NCBI RefSeq assembly: GCF_008831285.2
Contig: NC_045143.1
Span: 3,855,503 to 3,915,502, forward strand
Length of the DNA stretch: 60,000 nucleotides
Direction: 5' to 3'
Source: Nymphaea colorata
Lineage: Eukaryota; Streptophyta; Magnoliopsida; Nymphaeales; Nymphaeaceae
Below, piece by piece: positions 1 through 10,509 of the stretch (within the stretch, counting starts at the first letter, position 1; every line of letters starts with the position of its first letter). Under the pieces are notes generated by a model. The model was not told where the DNA came from and made no database searches. It worked only from the letters and a program-made list of their open reading frames with translations. The position numbers and the translations under genes are program-made.

Positions 1-540
1 AGAGATGCGCGGTGCCTTCAAGCGGTGACAGATGCTGTTGGCCTCTGGGACGTTTGGGCTGCAGTTGTCGGGCAAGGAGAAAACGACAGCACGAGAAATG
101 GAGGGTGAGAGTCAGCGAGAGGACAAAAAGAAACAAGGGAGGTAAAGAGGGAGATTGGACCTGTCGCCGGCGCTGCGAGTGGCCGTCGGCAGTCCAGGTG
201 GCCGGCGAATGTTGAGCAGGGCGATGACTTGAACAGAAGAACAAAGGCGAGAGAGCATCCGTCGTTACGAAGCAGGCGGAAACCTAAGTTCCTAACATTC
301 GTCGGGCTTCTCGGGCCCCCGACTAACAAAGAGTGAAGCCCGGGCCCGACCCGATTATTACCGAACCGGTCCGGCCCCGAGTCCGATCCCGAGTCGGGTC
401 CGATCCCAAGTCCAATCCCGAGTCGGGTCGAATACCGAGTACCCGCGGCAGCCCGACCCGTTGCCCAGGCCGGAAGAGCAAGCTTTGAAAACAAGTGAAG
501 GCCGCAAGGAATGAATATTGAAATCGGCAAAGGAGGTGTG
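1..540. repeat. CpG-rich dispersed repeat block with CCGAGTCGGGTC units
   Basis: The first 540 bases are far richer in G+C than the AT-rich DNA that follows. Positions about 300-480 hold degenerate short units such as CCGAGTCGGGTCC and GGGCCCGACCCG. The same kind of GGGCC/GGGTACCCG sequence recurs near 1510-1757, 48964-49254 and 59332-59420, so this is most likely a piece of a dispersed transposable-element family. Open frames on both strands are low-complexity translations of the repeat, and I see no gene. Positions 1-230 are purine-rich and unassigned; they could be the edge of a CpG-rich promoter lying to the left of the window. Confidence 0.45.
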
Positions 541-1500
541 GTCAAAAGTGGGTTTTGATTTCTCTAAAATTATATACATATTTTTTATGATATTAAAATT
601 GGATTTTTCTAATATCCAGGTATTGACAAAAAAAATTTAAATGATGATAATGTACACTTTAGATAATACCGATTATTTATAATAGCTAGATAATAACTTA
701 ATAACAAATATTTTTAATAGAAAAAATGCAAATAGAATCATATTTGATAAGGCAAAGGCTTGTCGCTTTCCTTCTCTAATCTTGGATTTTAAATTTCAGA
801 TTGGATTTCAATAATATATTGGATATAATATTGAGACATGTATCATGGGAGTAGTAGGTGCCTGAACAGCCGTCCCTTCACTTAGTAAGTGCAAGCTCTT
901 TAATAATGTCATAAATGCTTATAGGAAAATGTCATTATTCACTTTGTAATTTGATCTTATATCGAATGGAAGATGATACTGTTCGATTCAAATCGGCCGA
1001 TTCATCCTGATTTTAATAATGCTAGTTTGGATGACACTTCCTCTAAGCCAGTTTTATGAAAACTTGGTTTGATTAATGAGAAACTTTGTTTTGTTTGTTG
1101 GGTGACACACTCAAAATGTGTTCACGATTTTAGAAATATTTATTGCTCTATAGGGAGGTTGGCTAGATTATTCGTTGCCTTATTTAATTTATTTTTTTTA
1201 TTAAAAGCATGAACTGGAATTGCTAAGGGGTGGAAAATTGAGACGGATTATATTGTAATTGAGATCAAAGCCAAGTTTGACAATCAAATCTGGAGTCCTA
1301 CACATGCGGATGTGTGATTTGAGGGATGGATTACCTTATTAAAACACTCTATTATGAGTTAGAACTGGGTACAGAAATAGGCCGGATAGATTCAATACAA
1401 CATTTTCATAAATAAGAGGATACATAGTTTTTTTTTTAATACAATTTCCCTTTTTCGTACTAAACACATCTTTTAGTTTTTTTTATTAAAACATACAAGC
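541..1500. other. AT-rich gene-free DNA
   Basis: This is AT-rich sequence with no credible coding frame. Around 1021-1110 it contains GTTTGGATGACA and GGGTGACACAC words. These resemble the ends of the small inverted-repeat element at 11431-11660 and suggest a decayed relative. Confidence 0.4.
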
Positions 1501-1508
1501 CACCTTGA

Positions 1509-1757
1509 CTAGACCTAGACATCGAGTGGGCCGGGCCCATGCCCGGGCTCAATTCTCAAGCCGGTTCGATTATAATAAAAATTATTTTTTTAATATAAAA
1601 TAATTTTTTTAATATGAATATATTGTTAATAATAAAATGTAAACTTTTTTATAAAATAAAAAAAATATTATTTGTTATCGAGCCGATCGGGGCCGATTTT
1701 TCTCATGCTCGGGCCCAATTGGGAACCTGTTGGGTACCCGGTCTGATGCCCATGTCT
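1509..1757. mobile_element. Short hAT-like non-autonomous element with 8-bp target duplication
   Basis: A segment of about 249 bp is flanked by the direct repeat CACCTTGA at 1501-1508 and 1758-1765; the match extends to nine bases if the element starts one base later. The two ends form imperfect inverted repeats: the left end reads AGACCTAGACATC and the reverse complement of the right end reads AGACATGGGCATC. GC-rich arms with GGGCCGGGCCC and GGGTACCCGG surround an AT-rich core, and there is no coding capacity. An 8-bp duplication fits the hAT superfamily and a 9-bp one would fit Mutator-like elements. A related copy appears to lie at 48964-49254. Confidence 0.65.
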
Positions 1758-1844
1758 CACCTTGACCTTCTAAGTTGTTTCATATTCCATTGGTGATGGC
1801 GGTCATTCAAATGAAAGGAAAATAGAAAGATTGACAAATGGAAT

Positions 1845-2607
1845 AACCTTCATTATATTGGCCCATTAACTTGGCTATATCGCTTTCCTTTTCTTCGAGA
1901 GAAGCCTTAGTCTGCTCCAGTACATACATAACCTCCTTCAGCCGCATCCCAAATGATTCCAAATCCTTGTTCTTTAAATTTATCTGTTGTTTAAGCCCGT
2001 CTACAATGATATTTTTCTTCTGTTTTTCCTCATCTTCGAGCTTAGTAACCGTTCTGAAATCACCATGCTTCTGCAGATGCTCCCTTATACACCTATAGCA
2101 CTGTTGTAGTCATCATCACGAGCCATCCACCCATACATGCTTGATCCATGCACTTGGAATTCTACCCATTATTTTTTCCCGTCCATGAAAAGACCACTCA
2201 AATGAATTTGCAGTGTGATACCCACTCCGCTCTATGTTAAATTCTAAAATGGCCAACCCCCGGAAGAAGCCTTATAATCCCACAACGGATAAGCACTTAC
2301 GAGATTGAACCGAGCAAACTCTTCTTTCAATTTGGATGCAGTCGCAAAGTGTTTCTCATCCTTCCCCCCTGACATGAATATTCACAACGATTGCCATCCA
2401 AGGCCAAAGAAACGCTCCTCCCGGTCGTCTTTTTTTGAAATGTTTGGATGATGGAACATATCTCAGAAATGAAGGTGTAACAAAAGGTATAGGCTTTTCT
2501 ACGAAATTCAACTGCAAGAACTTCGCCAGTGCCCGATGCTTTGCGGTTTCCTTCAATCTTTTGTTGGAGTTTCCAACTCCTGTTGCATGCTGAAGAAGAT
2601 CCTTGTA
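1845..2607 (-). pseudogene. XS-domain (SGS3/FDM/IDN2-like) pseudogene fragment
   Basis: I recognised this by translating the minus strand across frames. In order it shows the second half of a zf-XS domain (DLLQHATGVG then AKHRALAKFL, about 2600-2500), the start of an XS domain (WPWMAIVVNIHV, about 2410-2375), the XS middle (KEEFARFN then YPLWDY, 2330-2280), EFNIERSGYHTANSFE (2250-2205), the XS end (GWMARDDDYN, about 2133-2105) and the start of a coiled coil (EHLQKHGDF then EEKQKK and MGQYNE, 2090-1850). These pieces sit in different frames. At least four frameshifts are needed, two of them in runs of G near 2365 and 2268. In the known family (SGS3, IDN2, FDM proteins) XS and zf-XS bind double-stranded RNA or partners in RNA silencing and RNA-directed DNA methylation. 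The 5' side is cut off by an AT-rich repeat at 2608, and the 3' side ends near the element at 1509-1757. No intron is visible between the domains, so it may be a processed copy or one large exon. Confidence 0.8.
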
Positions 2608-2759
2608 TGTATTTTATACATATGTTATTAATGTCATATTTATTATCACATATTTTTATATGTATTTTATACATATGTTATTATCTCGTCATTATCTTAT
2701 ATTTATATTTGTTATTTCGTACTCTTGTCGTTATCTCATACACATCATTATCTCATATT
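2608..2759. repeat. AT-rich tandem repeat with ATGTATTTTATACATATG and TTATCTCATA units
   Basis: The word ATGTATTTTATACATATG occurs at about 2607 and again at about 2660. It is followed by repeated CATTATCTCATAT-like words up to 2759. The same words appear in inverted orientation at 3716-3765, on the other side of the hAT-like element, as if that element had jumped into a larger palindromic repeat. Confidence 0.55.
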
Positions 2760-2812
2760 CAGTAGCGAAGCCAGCGTGGGCTTGCCCACGCCAGCCCAAG
2801 ATAGCTCCATGT

Positions 2813-2852
2813 GATGATTTGCTTGTTGACATAACATAACAAGCAAATCATC
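2813..2852. repeat. Perfect 15-bp inverted repeat (hairpin), copy 1
   Basis: GATGATTTGCTTGTT is followed ten bases later by its exact reverse complement AACAAGCAAATCATC. A second copy with one changed base in the right arm lies at 2899-2938, giving an 86-bp tandem period that also includes the surrounding CCATG and GGATCGGGT words. Confidence 0.85.
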
Positions 2853-2898
2853 TTGTTGACTCGGGGTTGCCCATGCCATAAATGGATCGGGTCCATGT

Positions 2899-2938
2899 GA
2901 TGATTTGCTTGTTGACATAACATAACAAGAAAATCATC
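2899..2938. repeat. Inverted repeat (hairpin), copy 2
   Basis: The left arm is identical to copy 1. The right arm reads AACAAGAAAATCATC, so the stem carries one mismatch. Confidence 0.85.
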
Positions 2939-3857
2939 TTGTTGAAGCCGGGTTGCCCAGAAATGGATCGGGTCCAACAGTGGCAGCCGGCCCATCACGC
3001 CCAAAATCATAATGTGAAATGGAGCCTCACGAGTCACACTAGTATTGACGCTGAGTTGGCCATGCGATAAGCGATCCAGCTCCACCAAGAAACTTAAAAC
3101 AGTCAGCCCGCCCATTACACCCAAATTCATTGAAACTCGAAAAGGGAAAGGCCGAAGGGGCGAAGCACCCAAGCCGCGAAACGGCGAAGGGCGAGGCTGC
3201 CAGGGCCAAGGCCCAAGGGCGGCACACCTGCAGTAGCCGGCAAGGCAACGGGCACCAGGTGATTCTTCTTCGTGTTCTTGAATGATTGAATCATTTCTTT
3301 TTCGATTGTGTTAGTTTTTTTCATTTTTCCCTCATTTTGCAAATTTCAAAGCTCTTGGTCTGATTTTTGTTGTGCAACAGCCTGGTGGCCGGATCTCGAT
3401 TCTCACATGCGCAGTCTCGTTCCACATTGGGGGACTGATGAGGGTTTATCTTCTTGGTTCTCCTTCATTTTTTTTGTCACTTTGTTGTTTTTGTCTAATG
3501 TCTAATATGTTATATTTTGTTAGGTTGTTTTCATAAAATACCGATTGTTTTTTTGGTTTAAATCGAACAATATAATCTGTTTTATTTGCTTTATTTTTAA
3601 AATAACATATATTTTAGTTTGTAATTTTTTTCATATACTATATACTAGTGCCCCATAGCCAAAATTTTCTGGCTCACGCCATTGCTCATATCACTTCCTG
3701 TTATTTTCTCAAACATTAAGAGTATGAGATAATGACTGAGATATGAGATAATGTTTTGACATTAAAATAGATATAAATACTGATAATACAACTCCTAGTT
3801 GAGAGTTGACGTACACTCGTTATATACATGGAGCGACGTATAGAACTTGGTCTCTTT

Positions 3858-3990
3858 GAAATAACTTGGAAAGTAGATGAAGGGCGTATACATTGAACCT
3901 GAAACAAATTTAAGTAAAAGGAAACTACTAACAGGAGGATTTTGAAAAGGAAAACAGTTGGGATGAGATTTAGATTGAGATCTGTGAACT
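3858..3990 (-). repeat. Degenerate duplicate of the KCS gene leader (5' UTR side)
   Basis: The block matches the sequence immediately upstream of the KCS start codon (about 8730-8880) in the same orientation. Shared words are TTGAACCTGAAACAAAT, GGATnTTGnAAAAGGAAA, CAGTTGGG or TAGTTGGG, and GAGATCTG. Further alignable sequence toward the coding side includes GAAATA and AAAGGGC or GAAGGGC. The copy lacks the CT-rich stretch present at 8808-8828. No KCS coding sequence follows, so this is a non-coding fragment. Confidence 0.65.
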
Positions 3991-6900
3991 ATGACAATAG
4001 AAAATTTGAACAGGAGCTGAAATACAAAATTAAAAAAATTATATATGTTAAACTATAATTTTTCAAATTTACATATAAATTTTTGTAGTTTTAAAGTTTG
4101 AAAGGGGGAGAGGTGGTTAAGGCCTCTGCCCCTGGTTGTGAGGCACTTTGATTTTAAATTTCAATTTTCGAAATACACGCATATAAAAAAAATTGACAAT
4201 TAATGAAATTTCAACATTTAAACAAAGTAAATTTTGTAAGGTGGCGTGGACAACTACATCATAACTTTGCCTTTTGAAAACTTAACATGCATACAAACAT
4301 CATAGTCTTGTTACCTTGTTGAGTTTCCATTAAGAGGATAACGAACAAATAGGATCAGATTCTTTCACAATTTCGGGAGACAGTCTTTCTAAGACGCTTG
4401 TCAATTCAGTGTGAACTTGTGACAAAAAGATGTTCAAAAGTTTCTTTTTAGGTTATATACAATCAAGAAAAACACCTTAGCATGGGATGCAAGGAAGGCC
4501 TTTTAAGCCCACAAAAACTTGAAAATGACTTGTTGGCAACCTGCCATCATAATTTTTGATGATGAAGTTGATGAAAGTGGGGAGTTGACAAGGACATAGG
4601 ACTATTAATTTATCTGATATCGCACATCCATTTTGTAAATAAATGATCTATCTTACTTAAAAGGGCATACCATAACTAGTCATTTTAGAGGCACATGTCT
4701 TTAGTTCGATTTTATGTTCGATTTTATGGATACTATGTTTCTGCGTTTTAAGTCATAGAATACAGTATCTAAGTTAAAGTTAGCCCAAAGACCATGAACG
4801 CAAGAGGAATGACAAGCCTTTTGTTCTTTTTTTTTGCGATTTTAACCTCCTACATGGTGGGATGTGCTGAGCCCGGCCCAAAACTCTCTCTCTCTCTCTC
4901 TCTTGTTTTTTTGAGTGAATGGGGTTTCAATTATTGCCTGAAATAAGACCGAATCCCTCACCCATTCCTTCATCAACTAAAATACATGGTCTGCGTCAGT
5001 ACCTTGAGATATCCTTCTATTAAATCAAATTACCCAAAGGTGTTATTCTCATGAGGTCATGCCAAAGCTTATCCACCATGATACCATAATTATGCCACCT
5101 AATATCGTTGCTATAGATATACAATCTAACATTTTCTTTTTTTTTTATGTAATTTGTAAAAAAAAATCAAATTAAGAAAACAATCATAAGTTCCAATGTT
5201 AATGAGATGAGAAATTGACAAGAATAGGTTTATAACTCCGAGCAGGAAATGCTTGACTTAAGAAGTGGATTTTAGTTTTCAGTAAGTTATTTATTTTTGT
5301 TTCATAAATTTATTTAAAGACATTTTAAATTGCTTTTTAAATTGAACAGCTATGTACTGAAAATGAGATCAAACAGAGTCCATAGAATATCTTTTTAATG
5401 AGTTTAAGTGCACATAAATTTGACAAAAAAACAAGACCAAGTTGTCAATGCATGTGACAACTTTTCAAAAAAGGCGCTTTACAGCTGATGCAGTACGGCT
5501 CGAATAAATAAATCACTTCCCTTTTATTATCACTTATCAGTCCCGACATTCGCCAGCTTGCGCTAAGTGAAGGACATAATTTCACGGGAACTGACATAAG
5601 AGGAAGGACAATCATATTATATAATGGCCTCCGCTAAATTTGTGATTTGCAACTTACATTAATCTGCCGACTTCATCACGAGAAAGAGAAATGAATGGAA
5701 AGAATGTCCTTTCCCGTGCTTGAATGACTAATTAATAACAAGGGAAAGGAATTAGAGCTTGTTGTGTGGTTTATAAGAAACTTGGATTTCCCTTGAGGGT
5801 ATTAGAGATACAAGCAATTCGGATAAGAAAATTGGATTTAGGGTTCTAATAACTTTTACCTGTTGTTCCACTGACTTGAGAAAAACCTATAATTGTGACT
5901 TGATAAAATCCTAGAAGCACAAGATGCTGTAGACTATGGTTGGATTTCATAACTATGTTGTGTGAATAAAGCCTGCTTGATGTTAGTGTGCCGGCTCCCT
6001 CAAACTTATGAAATTTTTATATTGGCCAAAGTTGAACTTTTAAACAATTTAGCAAGTAGAATTTCCCACTTCTAGCTCCACAATCTTTCCCCCTCTTGCC
6101 ACAACGGGTCCAACACTATGTAGGAACCAGGTGTAAAGTAAGTGCATTGTCAACATGGTGCAATGAGTTACTGTATATGATACATGAGCATAACACCCAT
6201 AAAAAATGATAAGCAAAGATTAGACAACATGAGATTTTTAAGCCCATACGGCCGCCTAGCTATGCTATACTTTGATTTTTAAGTCAATAAGATCGACCAG
6301 CTATGCTATATCTCTTGAGGCTAACTCTTGAGGCTAACTATAAGCATATGACTGAAAAATAGTTGGATGCAATGGTGAGCACCAATTATTGTGGATAAAC
6401 AAAGAAAATGCAAAGTTGAGATGAAAGTTCAAACAATTAATGATGCAGCATTATTTCTAACACAAAGATGTTTATGTGTGGGAAAAAGTCTGACAGCGTG
6501 CGAAGCATTAAGATGTTTATTAAAAAAATATTCAGGAAACGACCAAGCCTATAAGCGGTGCCAGTCATGCGTAATGGTCGGGGCCAGTGGAAGTTAATGT
6601 TTAGTAATCAGACAGCAGGGCCAGCAAGTGGTCTTCTCTTTCAATTGTCCCTTGTTGTTTATAATAACTATGCCAGCAGCAAATATGCATGCCCAGCTGC
6701 AATTTTGTTTCTTTAGATTTAGTTTATTGCATCTCATGCAATGGAGGATAAATAGTAATTCATAGAATATAAACCTTTCTTTGATCCAAATAGTTTATCT
6801 CTGTTCCACATACAGAGAAAATCTAATAAACTGCAACTGGTGCAAAAGACAAGGATACAGAGTTTCACAACAAATTGGTTTTTTAAAAGAAACAAGCAAC

Positions 6901-7164
6901 TAAGTTTCTCACTGAGAACATAGAAAGTCACCTCCACAGAGGCGTGACTTGTTTCACTTCCACCGCTTACAGGGAAATCATCAGGTCGCCTCGCAAATAG
7001 CAGTAAAAGCTACCAATCATCTGAACCAGACGGAAATTTCCTCCAAAACTAATCATCCGAATCAATTCATGAAGAAAAAAAAATGTTACCCAAATTACAA
7101 TAACGTCTCTACCAGGATCTAAGGCCCCAAAAACCAGCTGAAAAACAAGCTGGAAGACGTCAAC
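3991..7164. other. Gene-free DNA downstream of the KCS gene
   Basis: I see no supported gene here. A (CT)n run lies at about 4887-4903. Around 4086-4140 is a stretch (GGGGGAGAGGTGG, then CTCTGCCCCTGG) that looks like a transposable-element end. The open frame at 6391-6597 shows no recognisable motif and I do not call it. The last few hundred bases before 7165 will include the KCS 3' UTR, but I could not fix its end. Confidence 0.5.
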
Positions 7165-8700
7165 TCACAGCGCCGATACTCTAGGCACCACCACAGGAAA
7201 CTGGTCGATCTCTTCCATCCAGGGGTTCTTCTCCTTCGCCGGATTTATGGTCCTGAGAGCCTTCCAAACAGCACTGTTGCACTTGAAACCGGAACCAAAT
7301 GCTATTTGCCAGGTCCTGTCACCCCTCTTCATTCTCCCCTTTGCCTCTGTATAAGCTAATTCATACCACAGAGAGCTGCTGGATGTGTTTCCAAATCTGT
7401 AAAGTGTCATCCTAGAGGGCTCCATATGCCACTCAGACAAGTTCAAGTTCTTCTCCAGTTCATCGAGAACTGCCCTTCCTCCAGCATGAATGCAGAAATG
7501 CTCGAATGCCAACTTAAAATCCGGAATGTATGGCTTAATTTTCATCTTCAGCAGCTTCCTTCCTACCAATGTAGCAAAGAAGAGAAGCTGCTCAGACATG
7601 GGCAGCACGAGCGGACCCAATGTGGTTATGTTTGTCTTCAGAGCGTCTCCAGCAACAGCCATTAGATCCTTGGACAAGGAGACGCCGACCTTGCCAGTAT
7701 CGTCTTCTTCCTGATTCACGCAGCCAAAGCACTTGTCATCTGCGCCTTTGTGGGTTCGAACAGTGTGGACCAACTGGTATTTCGACCGCCGGCGATCAGA
7801 GCGCTTGTTGGAAAGGAGAATGGCAGATCCACCCATACGGAAGAGGCAGTTCGACACCAGCATCGATCGGTTGTTTCCGAAATACCAATTGAGCGTGATG
7901 TTCTCCATGCTAACAACCAGTGCATAAGAGTTAGGATGGGCTTGCAGAAGGTCCTTCGCGAGATCAATGGATATCAGGCCCGCACTGCAACCCATTCCGC
8001 CGAGGTTATAGCTCAAAATGTTGCCTCGAAGCTTATAGTGGTTGACTATCATGGCGGAGAGTGAAGGGGTAGGATTGAAGAGACTGCAGTTCACGATCAA
8101 GATGGCGACATCCTTTGGCTTCAGGGTCGTCTTAGCGAACAATTGGTCGAGAGCTCCAAACATAACAGTCTCGGCTTCCTTTCTTGCTTCCGCCATCGAT
8201 GGATTCGGTGGTATGTTCATGACGGCTTCAGGGAGGTAAGTTGTGTCGCCGAGGCCGGATCTCTCGAGGATTTTCTTCTGAAAGTCAAGATTCTCCTGAG
8301 AGAAGCAGCCGGTGAGGGCGGACTGATCCATGAAGACCTTTCGGGTGCATTTCCGTGCATCGACAGGCTTATAGCAGGAGAAATCGACCAAGAAGACGGG
8401 TCGCGGGCGCCTAAGGAAATACAGAGTGCAGAGGAAGACGAGGAGCATGGAACAGAGGATGACGGAGATGAGATTGTAGCGAAGATGGTCCCACAGGTCG
8501 TTGAGGTCTTTGATGGAGAAAGTCGATAGCTGAGCGGCGATGGCGCCGATCACAGGGAAGAGGAAGAGGTACATTCCATGGGAGATAAGATAATGGTACC
8601 CGAGTTTCACGTATTTGAGCTTCACAGATAGCAGAAAGTCGGGGAGTTTCTGAGAAGTAGAAAACCTTCGCGCTGGTGGCTCCGGTCTTGGTTCCGCCAT
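7165..8700 (-). CDS. 3-ketoacyl-CoA synthase (KCS11-like), fatty acid elongase
   Basis: This is a complete intronless gene of 511 residues, the usual length for the FAE1/KCS family. The enzyme condenses malonyl-CoA with a long-chain acyl-CoA in the endoplasmic reticulum, the first and chain-length-setting step in making very-long-chain fatty acids for wax, suberin and sphingolipids. Two N-terminal hydrophobic segments (about 41-60 and 76-97) fit the known membrane anchor. The catalytic triad is present: Cys238 in GGMGCSAG, His405 in [10 protein letters not shown] and Asn438 in [10 protein letters not shown]. The segments [12 protein letters not shown] and NPTPSLSAM match the KCS11/KCS4/KCS9/KCS17 group better than KCS1 or FAE1. 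The start is the first Met of the frame and precedes [18 protein letters not shown], a normal variable N terminus. I see no break or missing key residue. A degenerate copy of its leader lies at 3858-3990. The subgroup is inferred from memory of the family and the exact orthologue is not resolved. Confidence 0.95.
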   Translation of the reverse strand: MAEPRPEPPARRFSTSQKLPDFLLSVKLKYVKLGYHYLISHGMYLFLFPVIGAIAAQLSTFSIKDLNDLWDHLRYNLISVILCSMLLVFLCTLYFLRRPRPVFLVDFSCYKPVDARKCTRKVFMDQSALTGCFSQENLDFQKKILERSGLGDTTYLPEAVMNIPPNPSMAEARKEAETVMFGALDQLFAKTTLKPKDVAILIVNCSLFNPTPSLSAMIVNHYKLRGNILSYNLGGMGCSAGLISIDLAKDLLQAHPNSYALVVSMENITLNWYFGNNRSMLVSNCLFRMGGSAILLSNKRSDRRRSKYQLVHTVRTHKGADDKCFGCVNQEEDDTGKVGVSLSKDLMAVAGDALKTNITTLGPLVLPMSEQLLFFATLVGRKLLKMKIKPYIPDFKLAFEHFCIHAGGRAVLDELEKNLNLSEWHMEPSRMTLYRFGNTSSSSLWYELAYTEAKGRMKRGDRTWQIAFGSGFKCNSAVWKALRTINPAKEKNPWMEEIDQFPVVVPRVSAL

Positions 8701-9225
8701 TAGTGGTCCGCTTACACGAACGATGCGCTGTCGAAATAGCTCCGAGAGAAGACTAAAGGGCTAACACCTTGAACCTGAAACAAATAAAGTAGAAAGGTAA
8801 GTAGTTTCCTCTCTCTCTCACTCTGTGCAGAACAGGATGATTTGGAAAAGGAAACTAGTTGGGGCTGAGATCTGGCGCCACCAAGAGAAAATGGTATAAT
8901 TAAAACAGCCCCGCAAATCTCTCCCCTTCTCCCTATGCTTCCATTTCTCTCTTTTTTCGAGGATACAATTTTCAAATGAAGCACAGTTATGAGGCCAAAA
9001 GCACCACAAAAGTAAAATGGAAAGAAGATGTATCAGGGGCGTAAATCCTCTACCCTTAGATGAGTTCACAGAAGGAAAAAAAGAAAAAAGAAAAAATCTG
9101 AAGGAAAAGCTTCCGCTCTCCCTCCACGTCTCGGTGAAGCGGCTTGAATACTAGCCGGAAAGATGAGAACGCCTTCTTGGTAACAGTCTAACAGAGATAG
9201 GAAGAGAGAGAAGGGCACCGACCTT
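8701..9225 (-). promoter_or_regulatory. KCS leader and proximal promoter region
   Basis: The segment upstream of the KCS start holds a pyrimidine-rich stretch (seen as CT repeats on the plus strand at 8808-8828) and, on the coding strand, TTTATTTGTTTCAGGTTC. The latter resembles a 3' splice site about 70 bases before the ATG, so a 5' UTR intron is possible. I could not identify a clear TATA box or a matching donor. Confidence 0.35.
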
Positions 9226-9560
9226 AGTTGGGGACGTCAGAAATGGAGGCTGAAGGAGGGAACTCGATCGCAGCAGCGTCACCGATGGAGAGAATAAGAA
9301 AGGGAAGAGAGAAGAAGCGCCCCTCTGCGCGTGCGAAGATGGGAAAGAGGGAGGGCGGGACCGCAGGGGTGAGAACTAGGAGACAAGCGACGACCGAAAG
9401 GCACCGAGACAACGCATCTTGACTGGGCGATGCGAGGGCGCGAGATCGAAGGTGATGTAACGTCGGATTCTGCACCCCAGTTTCCGTTTCCCACCTTGCG
9501 CCCTCACCTTTACAATGGGCTGCACCGGCCGGAGTCGGGCACCAGGCAGGCACGGTTAAA
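9226..9560. other. CpG- and purine-rich segment, unassigned
   Basis: About 330 bases are richer in G+C than their surroundings, with many GAGGG and GAAGAAG runs. Open frames on both strands are low complexity. It could be a distal promoter or 5' exon of the KCS gene, or a repeat. GTCGGGCACCAGGC at the right edge resembles the GC-rich transposon family seen at 1-540. Confidence 0.3.
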
Positions 9561-10431
9561 ATTTAAAAATAAGTTACAACAAACATATATGATCATATAT
9601 AAATAAACAAAATCATTACTTTATATCTCCACATTTTTTTTCCAAATTCACTTGTGAGCATGAACCACCATTCGTCGGGTTGGCATCGGCTAATTTCTGA
9701 GTGTTGTAAAAATTTGAAAATGTGAACCATAACTTTGGTGAACAATGTATTATCATCGGTATAATGATCGTGGCTTCTGTTGTTTGATGGCACCAAATGT
9801 ATGCCAGAATGATTTATTTTCTGCTGTTGAGCAGACAAATGCTGGTTGAAAGGAAAAATCAGATCTTCTTTTCCTCGATTTTTTGCGTCTTTGTCGCAAC
9901 ACCAAGATTCTTTTGAAAAGTTTCAGCGGTTGTATGCTTTTACCAGAGTCACTCAACCCACCTACCCCTTGAGATATAGATGAAAATTTTGGGAAGCTTT
10001 TTAGGCTCACATTTGATTTTTGCCAAGGAAGGATTCTATGATGATGTCGTTGGTGACCTAAACCTTAGAAACTAAGCTTCGGACTTTTCAAAGTCAGCAA
10101 ATGATAAAAAAGAAAGACCACTTTGACCGATTCTTGGCTCCTTCTAGAAAACTTGTAACTCAAATGGACTTTACTTTTTCAAAATCAAGCTCAAGATTTG
10201 ACACCCTCAAATTTAGAGTTTTTTTAAAATAAAATTTCAAGAAATCTTGAAGCTAATGGCGTGTGGATTTTGTATGTCTTTCTCTCCTCCCTTTGTATAT
10301 TAGGATGCGGAGTTAATGGAAGAAAACGGGTCACAAAATTTATTAGTAATTGTACTAAACGATGTTTCCTTTTAATAAGTACGTGTAGCGTTACCACGAA
10401 AGATCTCACACTAGTTTGCCATTGTCCTTAG

Positions 10432-10509
10432 AATTCATGCTTCATGTTTCTAATATTTATACATCACTTTAATTCATGCTTTATGTTTCTAATATTTATA
10501 CATCACTTT
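10432..10509. repeat. 39-bp tandem duplication
   Basis: Two adjacent near-identical 39-base units occupy 10432-10470 and 10471-10509. Each starts AATTCATGCTT and ends TACATCACTTT, with one obvious difference (TTCATG against TTTATG). Confidence 0.85.

Larger units (their letters stand above)
2760..3684. mobile_element. hAT-like non-autonomous element with internal hairpins
   Basis: The left end reads CAGTAGCGAAGCCAG and the reverse complement of the right end reads CAATGGCGTGAGCCAG, an imperfect terminal inverted repeat beginning with CA as in hAT elements. It is flanked by CTCATATT (2752-2759) and CTCATATC (3685-3692), a 7-of-8 match consistent with a hAT target-site duplication. Inside are two copies of a hairpin at 2813-2852 and 2899-2938, a second repeated word pair (GCCCATCACGCCC and GCCCATTACACCC) and a GC-rich part at 3130-3260. 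There is no transposase. Confidence 0.6.

Noticed and set aside
18-545. 175-codon minus-strand frame with GIGLGIGPDSGSDSGPD-like translation
   Set aside because: It is the translation of a GC-rich simple repeat that recurs at several other places in the window; no domain or codon signature of a gene.
6391-6597. 68-codon Cys-containing plus-strand frame
   Set aside because: No recognisable family, no promoter or splice support, AT-rich surroundings.
7426-8529. Several plus-strand frames opposite the KCS gene, up to 128 codons
   Set aside because: They are shadows of the strongly coding minus-strand KCS sequence.
9753-10010. Basic minus-strand frame with RQRRKKSRKRR
   Set aside because: Short, with no domain and no neighbouring coding frame I could join to it; may be transposon debris but unsupported.
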